Below are positions 43,011 to 53,149 of a DNA stretch of 64,000 nucleotides, in pieces; the first letter of the stretch is position 1, and each line of letters begins with the position of its first letter. The notes under the pieces are model-generated. The model was not told the origin of the DNA, searched no databases, and saw only the letters and a program-made list of their open reading frames with translations. Source of the stretch: Dendrobium chrysotoxum (taxonomy: Eukaryota > Streptophyta > Magnoliopsida > Asparagales > Orchidaceae); NCBI GenBank assembly GCA_019925795.1, contig CM034311.1, positions 36,559,472-36,623,471 of the forward strand, given 5' to 3'. The position numbers were made by a program, and so were the translations under genes.

Positions 43011-43024
43011 ATTTTCTTGTAGTG

Positions 43025-43109
43025 GAGATAGGACGTCATTGAAGCAATTTTAGTTTATAAAAAAAAAAATCAGTGATGCGTACATTTAGAGCAATATGAT
43101 CTAAGAATA
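43025..43109 (-). other. Remnant of the interrupted P450 intron
   Basis: Starts with the GAG target duplication, then, on the minus strand, a pyrimidine-rich tract that would have adjoined the splice acceptor at 24880. It ends at gaata (43105-43109), the likely target duplication of the next element. Confidence 0.65.
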
Positions 43110-43539
43110 ATGTTAGTTAGAATTGTGTTTGGTTTATTTCATGATGTTACTCCTACATGTGGCCAACTAGAGAGGTAGCTCATCTCTCCAAATCAACTTA
43201 GACGCCGCTAGAAAGCTCTCACAGAAAACTACAGTGGAAAAATAATTCCGAAAACATAACCTTAATACAAAATAACACCCCTATTCAATCCCCCCTCTTT
43301 CCTTCCATAATAGCCCCAAATTAAAGAACTCCCATTCCTTAATTAAATTCCCTTATTACTTTGAATTCAAATTCCCCCCATTAATTCCTTCCTTAATCCT
43401 CCTCCTCACATAAGGAATGATTGGCTTCGTGGCCCCACAGGGGGGGCCCGATCCCCCAACTGTCCCACCTCCTGTAGCCAACCCATCCCTTGGCTATTGG
43501 GCCTGCTGCAGAACCCGTCCTATTGGACCGGTCGTAACA
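43110..43539 (-). repeat. 3' LTR of the chromovirus (outer part rearranged)
   Basis: From about 43170 to 43539 (ending gtcgtaaca) it matches pieces of the other LTR, including gccgctag and ccttaatcctcctcctc. The minus-strand purine tract at 43540-43558 marks the inner edge. The first 60 bp do not match. Confidence 0.75.
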
Positions 43540-43616
43540 TTACTCCCTTCCCAAAAATGCACTTTGTCCTCAAGGTGGAAGGTTGAGAACTATCTTCTGA
43601 TTGTCTCATAAGACTC

Positions 43617-44990
43617 CTAAGTGGTATCATGCTCTGCTAGATCCTTCCACTTGATCAGTACCTCATATGTCCCTGTCTCCCCCCTGCGTACACCTGCTAC
43701 TTCCATGTCCTCTGTCAAGGTTGGGGGAAGCAATGATGGTGTGTGTTCTCCTATCGCCTTCCTCAGCTGTAATACATTAAAGACCGGGTGCAAGACTGAG
43801 TATGGGGGTAGTTTTAGTCGATAGGCAATAGCTCTGATGCATTCCAAGGCCTCATAAGGCCCAAAATACCATGGGGATAGTTTTACATTCCTACTCTTGG
43901 CTAATGCTTTCAATTTTAAATAAACCATAACCCCTGGTTCATAATTTACCTACCTCCTGTGCTCATCCACCTTCCTCTTCATAATCTGTTGGGCTCTCAA
44001 TAGATGCCCTTTGAGCTCAATTAGTATCTTGTCTCTCTCCTTTAAGTACTACTCAACACTGGAAACTGGTGTAGTGCTGCCCCCATAATGAATCAAGTGG
44101 GGTGGGACTCTCCCATATAGAATTCAGAAAGGAGTAGTCTTTGTTGCTGAGTGGTACGAGGTGTTGTAACAATATTCCAACAATGCAATTCAACTTGCCC
44201 AACTCTTCGAGGTGTCTGATACAAAGCATCTCAAGTAGGTCTCAACATTCCGGTTGACCACTTCTGTTTGACTATATGTCTGAGGGTGGTAGGATGTGCT
44301 CCGCTTCAACATCATCCATGTAAATGAAATAGCTCCTTCCGAAAATGGCTAAGGAACACTTCTCTATCTGACACAATGGCTTTTGGAAACCCTTGCAAAC
44401 ATACCACTTCTTGAATGAAAATAGTAGCCATTGTGAATGCAGTGTAAGGGTTCTTTAGAGAAATGAAATATGCATACTTGCTCAGACGGTCCACTACTAC
44501 AAAGATAACTGAAAACCCTTTCGATCGTGGTAACCTTTTAATGAAATCTATAGTCACTTCCTCTTAGACCCTCTCTGGTAATGCTAAGGGTTGTAGTAAC
44601 CCTACTGACGTCATGGCTAAGTACTTATGCCTTCGGCATACATTGCATTTGGCTACCCACCTCTCAAAATCACGATGCATTCCTACCCACTATAGCTCCA
44701 CTGATAGTCGATTGTATGTCTTCTGAACTTCGGAGTGCCCTCCTATCATACTTCCATGGAACTCTTACAATAGTTTGGGAAAATACATCGAGGTCTGAGG
44801 TAATGCAAACTTCCCATGGTACAGTAAATGTTCTTCATTCAGAACATAGCCTGGGTGACTGTCTGGATCCTTCAGCAGCTCCTCCATGATCTTCCTCAAC
44901 TCTTCATCCTGCTTATTCTCATGTTTTAATGCCTCCTAATCTACCAGCAATGGTACTGACAAGGCCTAATTAAGGTCCCTCGACTTTCCT
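43617..44990 (-). pseudogene. Chromovirus integrase and chromodomain, decayed
   Basis: Recognisable blocks: integrase core at 44557-44312 (MTIDFIKRLPRSKGFSVIFV, VVDRLSKYAYF, IVSDREVFLS, the last with one catalytic Asp) and the C-terminal region at 43928-43617 (KLSPWYFGPYEALECI, then GTYEVLIKWKDLAEHDTT). YEVLIKWKDL is the chromodomain core that directs chromoviruses to marked chromatin. Frames are broken between and within blocks. Confidence 0.82.
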
Positions 44991-44999
44991 GGACAAGGC

Positions 45000-46150
45000 G
45001 TCTGCTGCCTTGTTTTTTAGCCCTAGCCGATACTGAATCTCAAAATCATATCCATGTAATTTGGATAGCTATCTCTGATGATCCGCTATGACCATCTGCT
45101 GCTCCAACAAAAACTTCAAGCTCCTCTAATCTGTCCTGACTATGAAATGTCTCCCCAACAGATAAGGCCGCCACTTTTGAATAGCCAAGATAATCGTCAT
45201 CAACTCCCGCTCGTACACCGACTTGAGTTTTTCCCTAGTTGTAAGCACTTGGTTGAAGTATGCAATAGGTTTCTGATCTTGCATGAGTACTGCTCCTATT
45301 CTATAACATGATACATCCATCTCCACTACAAATGGTCTCCTAAAATCAGGAAGCACCAGCACTGGTACACCGGTCATCATTATCTTCAACTCCTGGAAGG
45401 CTCGAGTCACCTCCTCCCCCCCCCCGTTAATATTATCTTTTTTAAATTGCTTTGTGAAAAGTCTTGCTATGGTACCATATCGCTTTACAAACTTTCGGTA
45501 GTAACCGGTGAGCCCTAAGAACCCCCGTAGCTCTCTCAAGCTCTTAGGAAGAGGCCAGTCCACCATGGTCTGAATCTTGGGCTGGTCAGTTGACACCCCT
45601 TCTCTGAACACCACAAGTCCTAAATACTCTAACTGTGACTGCCCAAATGTGCATTTCTTCCAATTGGCAAACAATTGATGCTCCCTCAATCCCTTCATGA
45701 TAGCCTTCAAGTGCTCCTAGCATTCTGTCTCGGTCCTGCTGTATATCAAAATGTCATCAAAAAATACTAGGATAAACCTTTAAAAGTATGGCTGGAACAC
45801 TTGGTTCATAAGTGACTAGAAGGTGGCAGGGGTGTTGGTGAGGTTGAAAGGCATCACCAGGAACTCCTAATACCCTTCATGTGTCATGAAGGCCGTCTTG
45901 TGTACATCTATCCTCTTCATCCTGATTTTGATGGTAGCCCGACTTCAAATCAATTTTGAAAAATATCATAGCTCCAAATAACTCATCCAAGTGTTCATCT
46001 ATCACGAGGGTTGAAAACTTATCTAACACCATTTCTTTGTTTAGAGCCTTGTAATCTACACAGAATCTCCAGCTACCATCCTTTTTTCTACCAACAGCAT
46101 TGGGCTAGAGAAAGGACATACACTATGTCTGATGATCCCTGGTTCCATCA
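45000..46150 (-). pseudogene. Chromovirus reverse transcriptase and RNase H, decayed
   Basis: From the right: DGSWRFCVDYKALNKEM near 46060, FFDDILIYS near 45745-45770, then an open block 45710-45126 with EYLGLVVFREGVSTDQPKI, FLGLTGYYRKFVKRYG and the RNase H pieces FVVEMDVSCYRIGAVLMQ and YERELMTIILAIQKWR. Stops and frameshifts interrupt the first half. Confidence 0.85.
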
Positions 46151-46416
46151 TCTCCCTAATTAACCTTTCTATCTCATCCTTCTGGATCTAAGGGTAATGA
46201 TATGGTCTCACACTAATGGGAGTAGTCCCCTCTTTCAAGTTGACGGCATGCTCGTGCTTTCGAGGTGGTGGTAACCCGACCGGTGGCTGAAATGCATCCT
46301 GATATTGTTGCAAAACCTATTGGGCTCCTACTGGAATATCCCTTGCCTCCCGTTCCTGGACCCCTTCTATGATTTGCAACTCTACCAAATACCCTAGGCC
46401 TACATCTTGAATTGTT

Positions 46417-46866
46417 CTAAGCATGGGTTTTAAAGAAACTATCGTCTTGCATAGGCTGGCATCCCCTTGAAGCACCACCTTCTTCCCCTCCACCTATATT
46501 TCCATAGTTAAAGACTTCCAGTTCACCTTCATATCCCCCATAATTTGTAGCCACCTCATCCCCAAAATCACATCCGTACTTCCCCAAGTCCAAGGGAAGG
46601 AAATCCTCCACCACTTGAATACCCTGCAAGGTCATCACCACCCCTTTACATACCCCCCTACTCCTCTCTATCTTGCATGTGCCTATCATTACCCCACATC
46701 CTTCTATTTTTGCTAACTTTAATCTCAATCGATCCACCACCCAATTTGATATGAAGTTATGTGTGGCTCCTCTATCCACTAGAACTACCACTGATTGCTC
46801 TCCAATTTTTCCCTTTACTTTCATGGTGTGATTTGGAGTAAATCCCACCACAGAGTTCAAGGACAC
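46417..46866 (-). pseudogene. Chromovirus aspartic protease, decayed
   Basis: VVLVDRGATHNFIS is the active-site region of chromovirus proteases, with DRGA in place of the usual DSGA. Open for 149 residues, then lost. Confidence 0.8.
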
Positions 46867-47933
46867 CTCTGTCTATCCAAACTCAACTGCTTCGCCCCCT
46901 CCAAAACCTCCTCCAACTCGTCCCCACTTTCCTCATCCCCCTCACGGATCATCAAGACCTGAAGGGCTTGATTCTTACACCTATGCCCGAGTGTAAATCT
47001 CTCATCACACCTGAAGAATAACCCTTTTTCCCCTTCGATTCTACACCTCTGCTTCTGTGAGGCGTTCGAAATTGCCTCGACGTGAACTCCAAAGCTCTTC
47101 TCCTTGGGGGCTTCCCTATGAAATGACACTGTCTGTGTCCTCGGTGCTAAGGTAGTAGTGGTGTTCCTGTAAGTCCCTCCCATGTGATTGCTCCGGTTGG
47201 CTTTCTCCCTCTGATGTTTCTCCTCCACACTTTGTGTTAGCTCCATGGTCTCTCTCAGCCCTCTAGGCCTCAATACCCTGAGCTCTGCCCATATGTCCTC
47301 CCTAAGCACCTTTATGAAAATCTTCTCCAATCCTTCCTCAGAGATCCCTCTCAATCTCCCCGACAGTAACTCAAACTTCTCCCAGTACTCTGTAATTGTC
47401 CACTCCTGAGTTAGGGCATAGAACTGCTCGTGGAGGTCTCCTTCTCGAATGGCTCGAAAACGTTCCAACAAGTACTCCTTAAATTCCTCCCATGTGTAGA
47501 TCAGATATCTTGCCTCCCTCCATTGGAACCAGACTAGGGCTTTCCCTTCCAAATATAGACCTACCGCCATGAGTGTTTCCCCTTCCGTCAGTCCGTTGAT
47601 GGCAAAGTAACGTTCCACCTAGTATATCCAACCCTAAGCATCCTCCCCTTCAAAGACTGGCATCTTTACCTTCCTCGATCTCGAATCCAATCCCTAATTA
47701 TTTCTTCCACCATTGGTTCATCCTATGTAGTGGTGTGATTCTCTCCCTTCTTCTCTTGGTGGATGTGGACCCCAGGCTTTAGCCCAACCCTTGCCTTCTC
47801 TGGCCCACCATCCCTCTTGTCTGGGTGGTCTCCAAAAAGCTTTAGCTTCCCCTCTCCTTGCTGCCCCTTCTTTTGAATACCTTGATGCACTTCCCATTGG
47901 AGCTCTTCGGGATGATTCTTGAGGAAAAACCAT
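46857..47933 (-). pseudogene. Chromovirus gag, decayed
   Basis: The block 47618-46857 reads as a gag capsid domain: LYLEGKALVWFQW, TWEEFKEYLLERF, YWEKFELLSGRLRGISEE. It is followed by a degraded zinc knuckle (CDERFTLGHRCK). The N-terminal part toward 48250 is fragmentary. Confidence 0.82.
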
Positions 47934-48295
47934 TTCTACTTCATCATTGTATTCCTGAAGTTCGGGTCAACCCTTAGACTAGCTGGTGGAGCCTTCAACT
48001 GCATCTCGATTAATTTTCTCATCATGCCTTACATGTTATTGAATCAGTTTTCCATCCGAGTTTCCATGGACGACAACCTTTCCTCTATTCCAGAATACTT
48101 TTCCTCCATCCCGGCCTTGAGTTGTTCCATCTCTCCTTCCAAAGCCTCCATCTTCTTCACTGTTATTTACGGATTTAGGTTCCAGATCGTCAAAAATAAT
48201 GATGAAGGGTCTTCGATCCACAAAAAATTAGCAATGGAAAGTAATTATGTAGCAGATTTCAGCAAATTAATGATGAATTTTGGTCCAGGACACAA

Positions 48296-48307
48296 CTCTG
48301 ATATCAA
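48296..48307 (-). other. Chromovirus primer-binding site
   Basis: Minus strand TTGATATCAGAG, two bases inside the LTR; it resembles the initiator tRNA-Met site TGGTATCAGAG used by most plant chromoviruses. Confidence 0.65.
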
Positions 48308-48755
48308 TTTGATACACCCGGGAGCAAGAACCAGCAATCAAGTGCAAAAATTACACAGAAAAATAGCAACTTACAACAGATGTGAGAAAAATAATGATTG
48401 ATTTTTTATAATAACTCAACAAAAAATAAAAGATACAATCGATCTACACTTAGAGAGGTAGATCGTCTCTCCCAATTAACCTAAATGCCGCTAGGAAGCC
48501 CTCACAAAAAAACTATAACAGAAAAATAACTCCAAAAATATAACCCTAATACAAAATAACACCCCTATTTAATCCCCCCCTCTTTCCCTACCCTTTGGTT
48601 CTTCCTGTTATTGGTTCTGCGTCAAATAAGTTTGGTTGTTCTAATGTTAATGCGGTGGCTTTAGATTTAATTTATCCTGTTGTTATCAATTCTGTTATTC
48701 ATCATGCTTCTCCTTTCGTGAATTTGTTTAGTCCTGTGCAAGTAGAGGGTGAGGG

Positions 48756-50780
48756 CACTACATGAAAACCCGTTATTACCGGCAGATCCAATACGTCGAT
48801 AAAACAAAAATTTTGACAGAAAAAGGACGTTTCCGTCAAATTTCCATCGAATTTTGATACGACTGTAATTTGCACGTCGGTAAAGAATTTCCGTCGTATA
48901 TATTATGCCGGAAACTTTTCCGACGGACTTTCTAGGGCAAAACTGGCGAAAAAGAAGATAGTGGTTACGTCGCTTCCTTCTCCCTTATTCCGGCATTAAA
49001 TCCACCAGACTTTCCGGCGTATTGTTACGCCGGTAATTCCGGTGCATAAATCGTCACTGTATACGCCAAAAATTAAACGACAAAGATAACTAGCGTATTG
49101 AATGCCAGAAATGCTGGCGTATAAATACACCAAAAATCGATACAGAATTCATTGTATCGTTATTTTCGGCAGATTACTGGCATATTATCTGCCATAAACC
49201 TGTAACAATAACAAAAAAAAATCTTCCCATACAACAATCAGTTATACATCCAACTTCTTTGATTTTTAATATCCTTAATATAGCCTATATATAATATGGA
49301 GCTATTAGATATTGTTAGAAAATCTTTTAAAGAGAAATAGATAAATTTCAATGTCTTTTATTGATTTTCTAAAGATATTTCCAACAACAACAATAACAAC
49401 ATCATCAAGCCTTTGTCCCACTACGTGGGGTCGGCTACATGAATACTTTTTCTCCATTATGTCCTGTTAAAAGTCAAATTCTTGTTTAAATCTAATAAAG
49501 AAAGATCATTTTTAATATTTTCTAACCAAGTCTTATTAGGTCTACCTCTACCTTTCTTAACATAAGTCAAATATAATACCTCTACTTTCCTAACCGGGTC
49601 ATCGGAAGGCCACTGTTTTATGTGCCCAAACCATCTAAGGCGACTCTCTCTAATCTTATCTTCCACTGGAGCTACTCCAACCTTATCACATATATGCTCA
49701 TTTTGGATCCTATCTCTAAGGGTAAAGCCACTCATCCACCTGAGCATCCTCATCTCTCCAACACTTAACCTAGTATTATGCTTCTCTTTTAATGGCCAAC
49801 ATTTGGCACCATAAAGCATTACAGGCCTCACCACCATCTTATAAAATTTTCCCTTAAGTTGGAGGGGGACTTTTCTATCACACAACAAGCCCGATGTATT
49901 CCTCCACTTCAACCATCCAACTTGAATTCTTCTGGTAATATTCTCATCTATTTCACCATTACTGTGAACAATAGATCCAAGATATCTAAAACATGTACTC
50001 TTATTAACGGCTCGATCGCCCAAAGTCACAATCCCCTCACTAGGTCTAGTACTACTAAAATTACACTACATATATTCAGTTTTAGATCTACTAAAGAGAA
50101 AACCTTTAGACTCTAACGTTGATCTCCATAATTCAAGTTTACCTTCAACTCCCTCTCTAGTCGTATCAACATGAATAATATCATCAGCATAAGCATACAC
50201 CAAGGTACATCGTCTTGCAAATGTCTAGTGAGAAAATCCATGAAAAAAAAAATCTTACAGTGGATTATCCTCTAAACAACGAAAGAAGTCGGCGACTGAG
50301 GCGGCGAACGTCGGCAAACTCTGTGGAAGCCTGTTGGGTGATGGGTCGGTCTCAGTAGTGGCGACGTTCGGCTGAGGCGACGGAGGCGAGCTGAGCGAAC
50401 GGAAATGGCGAGGAATGAAATAATAATGCTGATGGGCTCGGGAGAGAAATAGGATTTTGACCGACAGGTTTTCCGACAGATAAGATGCTGGAGCGATTTT
50501 TGTTGAAATTTTTGATGGTAATTATTCGTCGTGCTGAAATACACCGGCGTAATATCTGTCGGTTAGTATGCCGAAAATTACTGACGGAAAATACACCGCA
50601 TTATAATATGGGTTTACATATTACGACGACTTTAACAATGGATAATGTGCCGGAAACTTACCGACGTAATATACGCAAGAAATTTCACCATCGAATAAAA
50701 CGTCAGTTTGAGCACCGTAAGTTTTGGGGTATAGATTTCCGCCGAAAGCTCCGACTGTAATCAATGGTTTTCCTGTAGTG
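48756..50780. mobile_element. Non-autonomous CACTA element, 2 kb
   Basis: Ends CACTACATGAAAACC (left) and, reverse-complemented, CACTACAGGAAAACC (right); flanks GGG and GAG are a target duplication with one change. Subterminal motifs around ttccgtcg and cgccgg occur in both orientations at both ends. Different family from the 18-kb element. It encodes no transposase. Confidence 0.87.
49382..50225 (-). mobile_element. RTE-type LINE 3' end inside the small CACTA element
   Basis: The best preserved RTE copy here. 50029-49457 is open (190 residues: CFRYLGSIVHSNGEIDENIT, SGLLCDRKVPLQLKGKFYKM, LRWFGHIKQWPSDDPVRKVE), the C-terminal region after the reverse transcriptase. It ends in the ccaacaacaacaataacaac tail at 49382-49401 (minus strand gttgttgtt). 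5' truncated. Confidence 0.88.
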
Positions 50781-51375
50781 GAGTTTTATTAATGAGATGG
50801 CAAACCAATTTGCTTTAATTCCTACTAATGACTATCTTCAAGTTGGTTCACCTGTTGCTGTTGAGAAGGATTTTTGCCATGTTAATATAGTTGTGTTGAA
50901 TGAATCCTCTAGTGCTACTAATAATGGTTCACCTTTGTCTTCTTCAGAACCTTCTTTCTCGCCTAATTTTGTGCAATCGAATGAACCTATACCTTTTATT
51001 GATGTTCTGGTTTCTCTTATTTCTAATGATGATTTGAAAGCTCAATTATCGTTGAATTTGAAGGATAGTTACTTAGACCAATCGGATTGGTGGGATGGGT
51101 CTATTTCCTCGAGTAGCGCGATTGTTGCGGATGATTTGGATGACCATATGGATGAGTTTCATGCGATGTATAGTTTGAAGGTTGGTCATATTGTTGAAAA
51201 AACTTTTTCTCGTGGAGGTGGCAAGCGGGGTAGGAGGAAATCTAGAAAGAAGTAATTTTTTGTGTTTGGTGTTTCTCTCTATTGTTGTTGGTCCTCTGGT
51301 TTTGGCTTTGGCTTTGTTGGACAGTCAAGTTTGGTTGTTATTTGGGTTTCTGAGGTGGTGTTTGTGTTTTTGTTT

Positions 51376-51399
51376 GGGGGGGGGGGGGGGGGGGGGGGG
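51376..51399 (+). repeat. Poly(G) run of 24
   Basis: Uninterrupted G run in the 3' noncoding part of the retroposon, in a G/T-rich context. Length may be affected by sequencing error. Confidence 0.9.
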
Positions 51400-52079
51400 A
51401 TTTTGTCCCAGATTTTGTTGGCCTTCTGTCTGTGTGTGTTCGTGTTTGTGGGGGCCTTGAGGGGACTCCTTCGTGGTGTTGTGTGTTGTTGGCATTTGTT
51501 TTGCTTTTTTTCCTGTTTCTTTCCTTTTATTTTATGTTATGCAGGTGGCTTTTAACAGGTTCATGTGACCTCTTCTATTGGATGTCATTCCTGCTGCTTC
51601 TTCAAGGCCGTTGTTCTTCTTTCGCTTGGTTTCAGTTCCTCCTTAATTTTCCTTTCTTAATTATTGTAACATGTAGAACCATTAGCTCGTAGGTTTTATT
51701 TCAAAGGCTGTATTTTTAGAGAGATTTTGATTCTTTAAGGACCTGTAATGTTCTTGATTAATTAATGCGTAGGCCTCTTTGTGGGTTTTAACTCAAAAAA
51801 AAATCCCCCCTCTTTTCCTCCAAAACAGCCCTAAAAGAACTTCATTTTCTTAATTAAATTCTCTCCTTACTTTGAATTCAAATTTTCCCCCATTAATTCC
51901 TTCCTTAATCCTCCTCCTCGCATAAGGAATGATTGGCTTCATGGGCCCCACAAGGAGGGTCAATCCCCTAGCTGTCCCACCTCTAGTTGCTAGCCTGCCA
52001 CTTGGTTGTTAGGCCAGCTGCAGGACCAATCCAATAGGACTGATCGTAACAGAATACATAAGAAGATCTAGACCTAAAG

Positions 52080-52440
52080 AGAAGTATCACGAGGTACATC
52101 TGTAATATAAGTGGCATCACAGTTAGATGGGTATCCATAAGAAAAGCACGATATGCACTAATTACTAAAGGTAGTATGGTTTAAAGTTTTTTTAGAGGAA
52201 CTCATAAGGATATAGAAGGATGTTGCACTATTTTGGGATAGCCAAAGCATAATTCATGTAGCAAAGAATGTCTACTTCTACTAAGGGCAAAACAAATATA
52301 ACTAAAATACCACTTCATTTGTGACTTGCTAGAAGATGATGTTTATTGCTAAAGATAATCAAAGGAGCATAGAATTCCTAAATGCATCCTCACCGAATAA
52401 TGCTCGCAAATAAACTGAAGTTTTGTGAATTCTCAATTAA
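52080..52440 (+). mobile_element. Ty1/copia RNase H fragment, decayed
   Basis: ALFWDSQSIIHVAKN followed, after a frameshift, by LKYHFICDLLEDD is the end of a copia RNase H (usual form: WDSQSAIHLAKN, then KHIDIKYHFIRD). Several stops. Confidence 0.8.
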
Positions 52441-53140
52441 CCTTCATAAATGGTGATATTTAGGTGACATACAAAAAAATATTGAGGCACTGTCCACTAA
52501 GTCACTACATCAAACTTTTAATTTATAAGTAAGATAGTATTAAATGATGTATAGCCAAAATTTCCTCCATAGTAAATTTTCAAAAGTTTGGTGAATATCT
52601 CTCATTTAATATAAATATTTGGCAAGTCTTTTTATGGGCTAAGACCATTTTGTGATCCTTTTTTTGGCCCATATAATTCCTAGTAATAACCAAAGTGATC
52701 ATGTAATGAAGTTTTAAACTCACACACACATCACATACATAAGACTCGAACTTGAGACATCTTGGTTGATAGTCAAAGCTCCCAACCAATAGACCAAGGT
52801 GAACTACGTCATCCCATAGAAAAAGAAAATAGAGAGAATATGGGGTGAGGGAGGTTTTTATCATCAACAAAGAGAAAATGGAAAGGAGGTTTGACCTGCT
52901 TTTATTAAGGGACATAACAACAAAAGTTTGGCATATTCTTTGCTCTTCGTGGCAAAGAAATTGAAGGTAGTATTTTTCATTGGCTTTCTGTTTCTTCATT
53001 ATAGTATTTATCTCTTATCGTAGAGTTTGTGTTATCTCACTATTAAGTACAAGCTACTGAAGGTATATGATTTCTTTACCGTTAAGAATATAAATTAGAT
53101 GTTAGGATATTCTCTAGAAGCGATGCATTGTATGGCCTGA
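52441..53140. other. Probable copia 3' flank, no gene seen
   Basis: AT-rich; a (CA)n patch near 52722. The copia 3' LTR may be here but I cannot define its ends. Confidence 0.4.
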
Positions 53141-53149
53141 ATATAGTGA

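Larger units (their letters stand above)
24889..43024 (-). mobile_element. CACTA (En/Spm) element, 18.1 kb, carrying captured host gene fragments
   Basis: Ends read CACTACAAAAAAATAG (left) and, reverse-complemented, CACTACAAGAAAATAG (right), each followed within 20 bp by AGCGACC. Both are flanked by GAG (24886-24888 and 43025-43027), the 3-bp target duplication of CACTA elements. Multiple TTAGCGACC subterminal repeats sit at both ends. The minus strand holds the TNP2-like gene followed by the TNP1-like gene. Fragments of at least six unrelated host genes fill much of the rest. It sits in the intron of the P450 whose exon 2 is 24265-24879. Confidence 0.95.
48590..51255 (+). pseudogene. ORF of the retroposon, interrupted by the CACTA element
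   Basis: 48590-48755 reads VIGSASNKFGCSNVNAVALD onward to FSPVQVEGEG, and the frame resumes after 50783 with INEMANQFALIPTNDYLQVG through to 51255. A Ser/Asp-rich segment (SDWWDGSISSSSAIVADDLD) is followed by a basic end (GGGKRGRRKSRKK). It may be the C-terminal part of a plant L1 ORF1 protein, though I see no zinc knuckle; not firmly identified. The element interrupting it is the only visible break. Confidence 0.55.
48588..51801 (+). mobile_element. L1-like retroposon without reverse transcriptase, nested in the LTR
   Basis: Flanked by a 17-bp near-identical target duplication (aatccccccctctttcc at 48571-48587 and 51802-51818) and ending in a short poly(A) next to it, the marks of LINE-type retroposition. 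Without the inner CACTA element it is about 1.2 kb: an open frame of some 210 codons and a 3' noncoding tail. No endonuclease or reverse transcriptase is present, so it was internally deleted or is a retroposed cDNA mobilised in trans. Confidence 0.75.
43110..52051 (-). mobile_element. Degenerate Ty3/gypsy chromovirus with a nested 5' LTR
   Basis: On the minus strand: 5' LTR (48310-52051 with insertions), primer site, gag, protease, RT-RNase H, integrase with a chromodomain, polypurine tract, 3' LTR (to 43110). The 5 bp flanking the two outer edges are gaata on both sides (43105-43109 and 52052-52056). The coding part is broken by many stops and frameshifts. The outer part of the 3' LTR does not align with the 5' LTR, so it was rearranged. 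Confidence 0.85.
48310..52051 (-). repeat. 5' LTR of the chromovirus, split by nested insertions
   Basis: Runs from tgatacaccc to tgatcgtaaca. It is interrupted at 48588-51801. The two halves together align with the 3' LTR (43170-43539). Confidence 0.85.

Noticed and set aside
47919..48401. Plus-strand 160-codon frame across the chromovirus 5' end
   Set aside because: It spans the primer site and LTR edge and is antisense to gag; no family resemblance.
51182..51692. Plus-strand Gly/Cys/Phe-rich frames after the retroposon ORF
   Set aside because: They pass through the 24-base G run and G/T-rich noncoding DNA; length depends on an unreliable homopolymer.
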